Shown in pieces: positions 6,043 to 6,816 of a stretch of 6,816 nucleotides of DNA. The translations under genes were made by a program, and so were the position numbers. The notes under the pieces were generated by a model. It saw nothing but the letters and a program-made list of their open reading frames with translations. It was not told the origin of the DNA and did no database searches. Source of the stretch: CAZJAD01 sp964543855 (GTDB taxonomy: Bacteria > Electryoneota > RPQS01 > DYHQ01). How positions within the stretch are numbered: position 1 is the first letter of the stretch; every line of letters begins with the position of its first letter. The stretch is taken from the NCBI GenBank assembly GCA_964543855.1, contig CAZJAD010000111.1, positions 1 to 6,816 on the forward strand, written 5' to 3'.

Positions 6043-6816
6043 CTACGGGCCGATAATCGTGTATGAAACAAGCTCCTGTCGCGAAATAGGCTCCGCGCCA
6101 TCGAGCGTGAGCACGCGAACGATGCCGACATTTGGCTGGAGCAGGGTCTCGATGACCGTACCGTCGACAGGGAATCGCCGGTAGAGGTAACAATCCCCGA
6201 AGTCTCCCGCAGGAACTTGGATGCTGGTCTTGGTCGAGTCGACCCGCACACAATCGCCCTCCACAAAGTAGTACTCTCCCTCCAGCGCCGGGTATTTCCA
6301 CAACAGCTGCTCATCCGACGAGCCTTGCTCGCGATAGAAAACACCTGAGCCCGCCACCAGACCTTCAATATTGCGCAAGTACCTGCTCGTGTCCACGCCG
6401 CCGTTCACTTCTCGTATGAGAAACCACGGAACAGACTCGAACAGATCCACCCGCATCACATCGACCTGAAGCGTGTAACCTCCAGTACCCGCGCTGACAT
6501 CGTAGTCCCATTCGTTTCCCGGGGCCAGCGGAATCGCTCCCGCCGATGTATGGACGTAATCAACGCGCACCGAGTTCGACGGCTCGGAGTCACCCATCGA
6601 GCCCGACGCCCGAACCTGATACAGATATGTATTGTCAATGACAACGGCCTCGTCCAGATAAGTTGTGTCATTGGGCGCCACGGAATCCAGCCTGAAGAAG
6701 ACCGCAGACTCATCGGCACGCTCGATAATGAAACAGAGCTCGTTGTACGAATTGTCCTGCCACGAAAGCCGAACACCCGTATCCGTCAACAGTTCCGCCT
6801 CAAGCCCCGATGGCGC
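6043..6816 (-). CDS. C-terminal part of a fibronectin type III domain protein (5' end outside window)
   Basis: The frame runs open from the window edge (first codon 6814-6816) to TAG at 6043-6045, giving 257 visible residues. A TTG at 6787-6789 could be mistaken for a start, but nine in-frame codons before it (APSGLEAEL) belong to the FN3 fold, so the gene is cut by the edge. Residues 1-87 are an FN3 domain (VRLSWQDNSYNE, then a YLYQVRA strand at 64-70). Residues about 95-257 form a beta-rich domain starting at PLAPGNEWDY (97-106), with IQVPAGDFGDCY (199-210) and QPNVGIVRV (227-235). This resembles a domain of unknown function seen in exported proteins of FCB-type genomes. No type IX sorting domain follows; it ends SYTIIGP. 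It is probably extracytoplasmic, but the signal region is not visible. A strong terminator lies 50 bases downstream. Confidence 0.85.
   Translation of the reverse strand, partial: APSGLEAELLTDTGVRLSWQDNSYNELCFIIERADESAVFFRLDSVAPNDTTYLDEAVVIDNTYLYQVRASGSMGDSEPSNSVRVDYVHTSAGAIPLAPGNEWDYDVSAGTGGYTLQVDVMRVDLFESVPWFLIREVNGGVDTSRYLRNIEGLVAGSGVFYREQGSSDEQLLWKYPALEGEYYFVEGDCVRVDSTKTSIQVPAGDFGDCYLYRRFPVDGTVIETLLQPNVGIVRVLTLDGAEPISRQELVSYTIIGP

Noticed and set aside
5600..6301. Minus-strand open frame spanning the kinase 3' end, the terminator and part of the FN3 gene
   Set aside because: It crosses an intrinsic terminator and overlaps two well-supported genes; its Arg/Cys/His-rich composition is typical of a shadow frame.

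Overview
The window looks like a chromosomal stretch from a Gram-negative bacterium of, or near, the Fibrobacterota-Chlorobiota-Bacteroidota (FCB) group or one of its uncultivated candidate phyla. The main reason is the large secreted protein at 934-4122. It ends in a type IX secretion (Por) type A sorting domain with the characteristic N-P-F-N-P motif, and it carries the parallel beta-helix repeats and post-helix motif common in such genomes. Two lipoproteins with clear lipoboxes agree with a double-membrane cell. Phylum cannot be fixed from sequence reading alone.

Layout: (1) 1-74 may be the last codons of an upstream gene whose TGA overlaps the next start. (2) 71-871 (+) is an M48 zinc metalloprotease lipoprotein with the overall shape of LoiP/YggG. 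(3) 934-4122 (+) is a 1062-residue exported surface protein: signal peptide, Asp-box propeller-like region, Ig-like linker domain, Cys-rich beta-helix and sorting domain. (4) 4123-4238 is a short intergenic region holding two perfect inverted repeats. (5) 4239-5027 (+) is a lipoprotein of unknown function, overlapping by ATGA with (6) 5024-5962 (+), a BadF/N-acetylglucosamine-kinase-family sugar kinase. (7) 5963-6042 is the convergent intergenic space, with a strong intrinsic terminator for the minus strand and a second hairpin. (8) 6043-6816 (-) is the C-terminal part of a protein with a fibronectin type III domain, open to the right edge of the window.

Functionally this is mostly cell-envelope biology: outer-membrane proteolysis or quality control, a secreted multi-domain surface protein, and a lipoprotein/kinase pair that may serve amino-sugar recycling. 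The only strong evidence for joint action is the translational overlap of the lipoprotein and kinase genes. I see no mobile elements, CRISPR array, tRNA, rRNA or recognisable defence system, and no clear evidence of a previously undescribed system. The points most worth a second look are the double Cys ladder and 78-base periodicity of the beta-helix, the lipoprotein-kinase coupling, and the hairpins around that operon.
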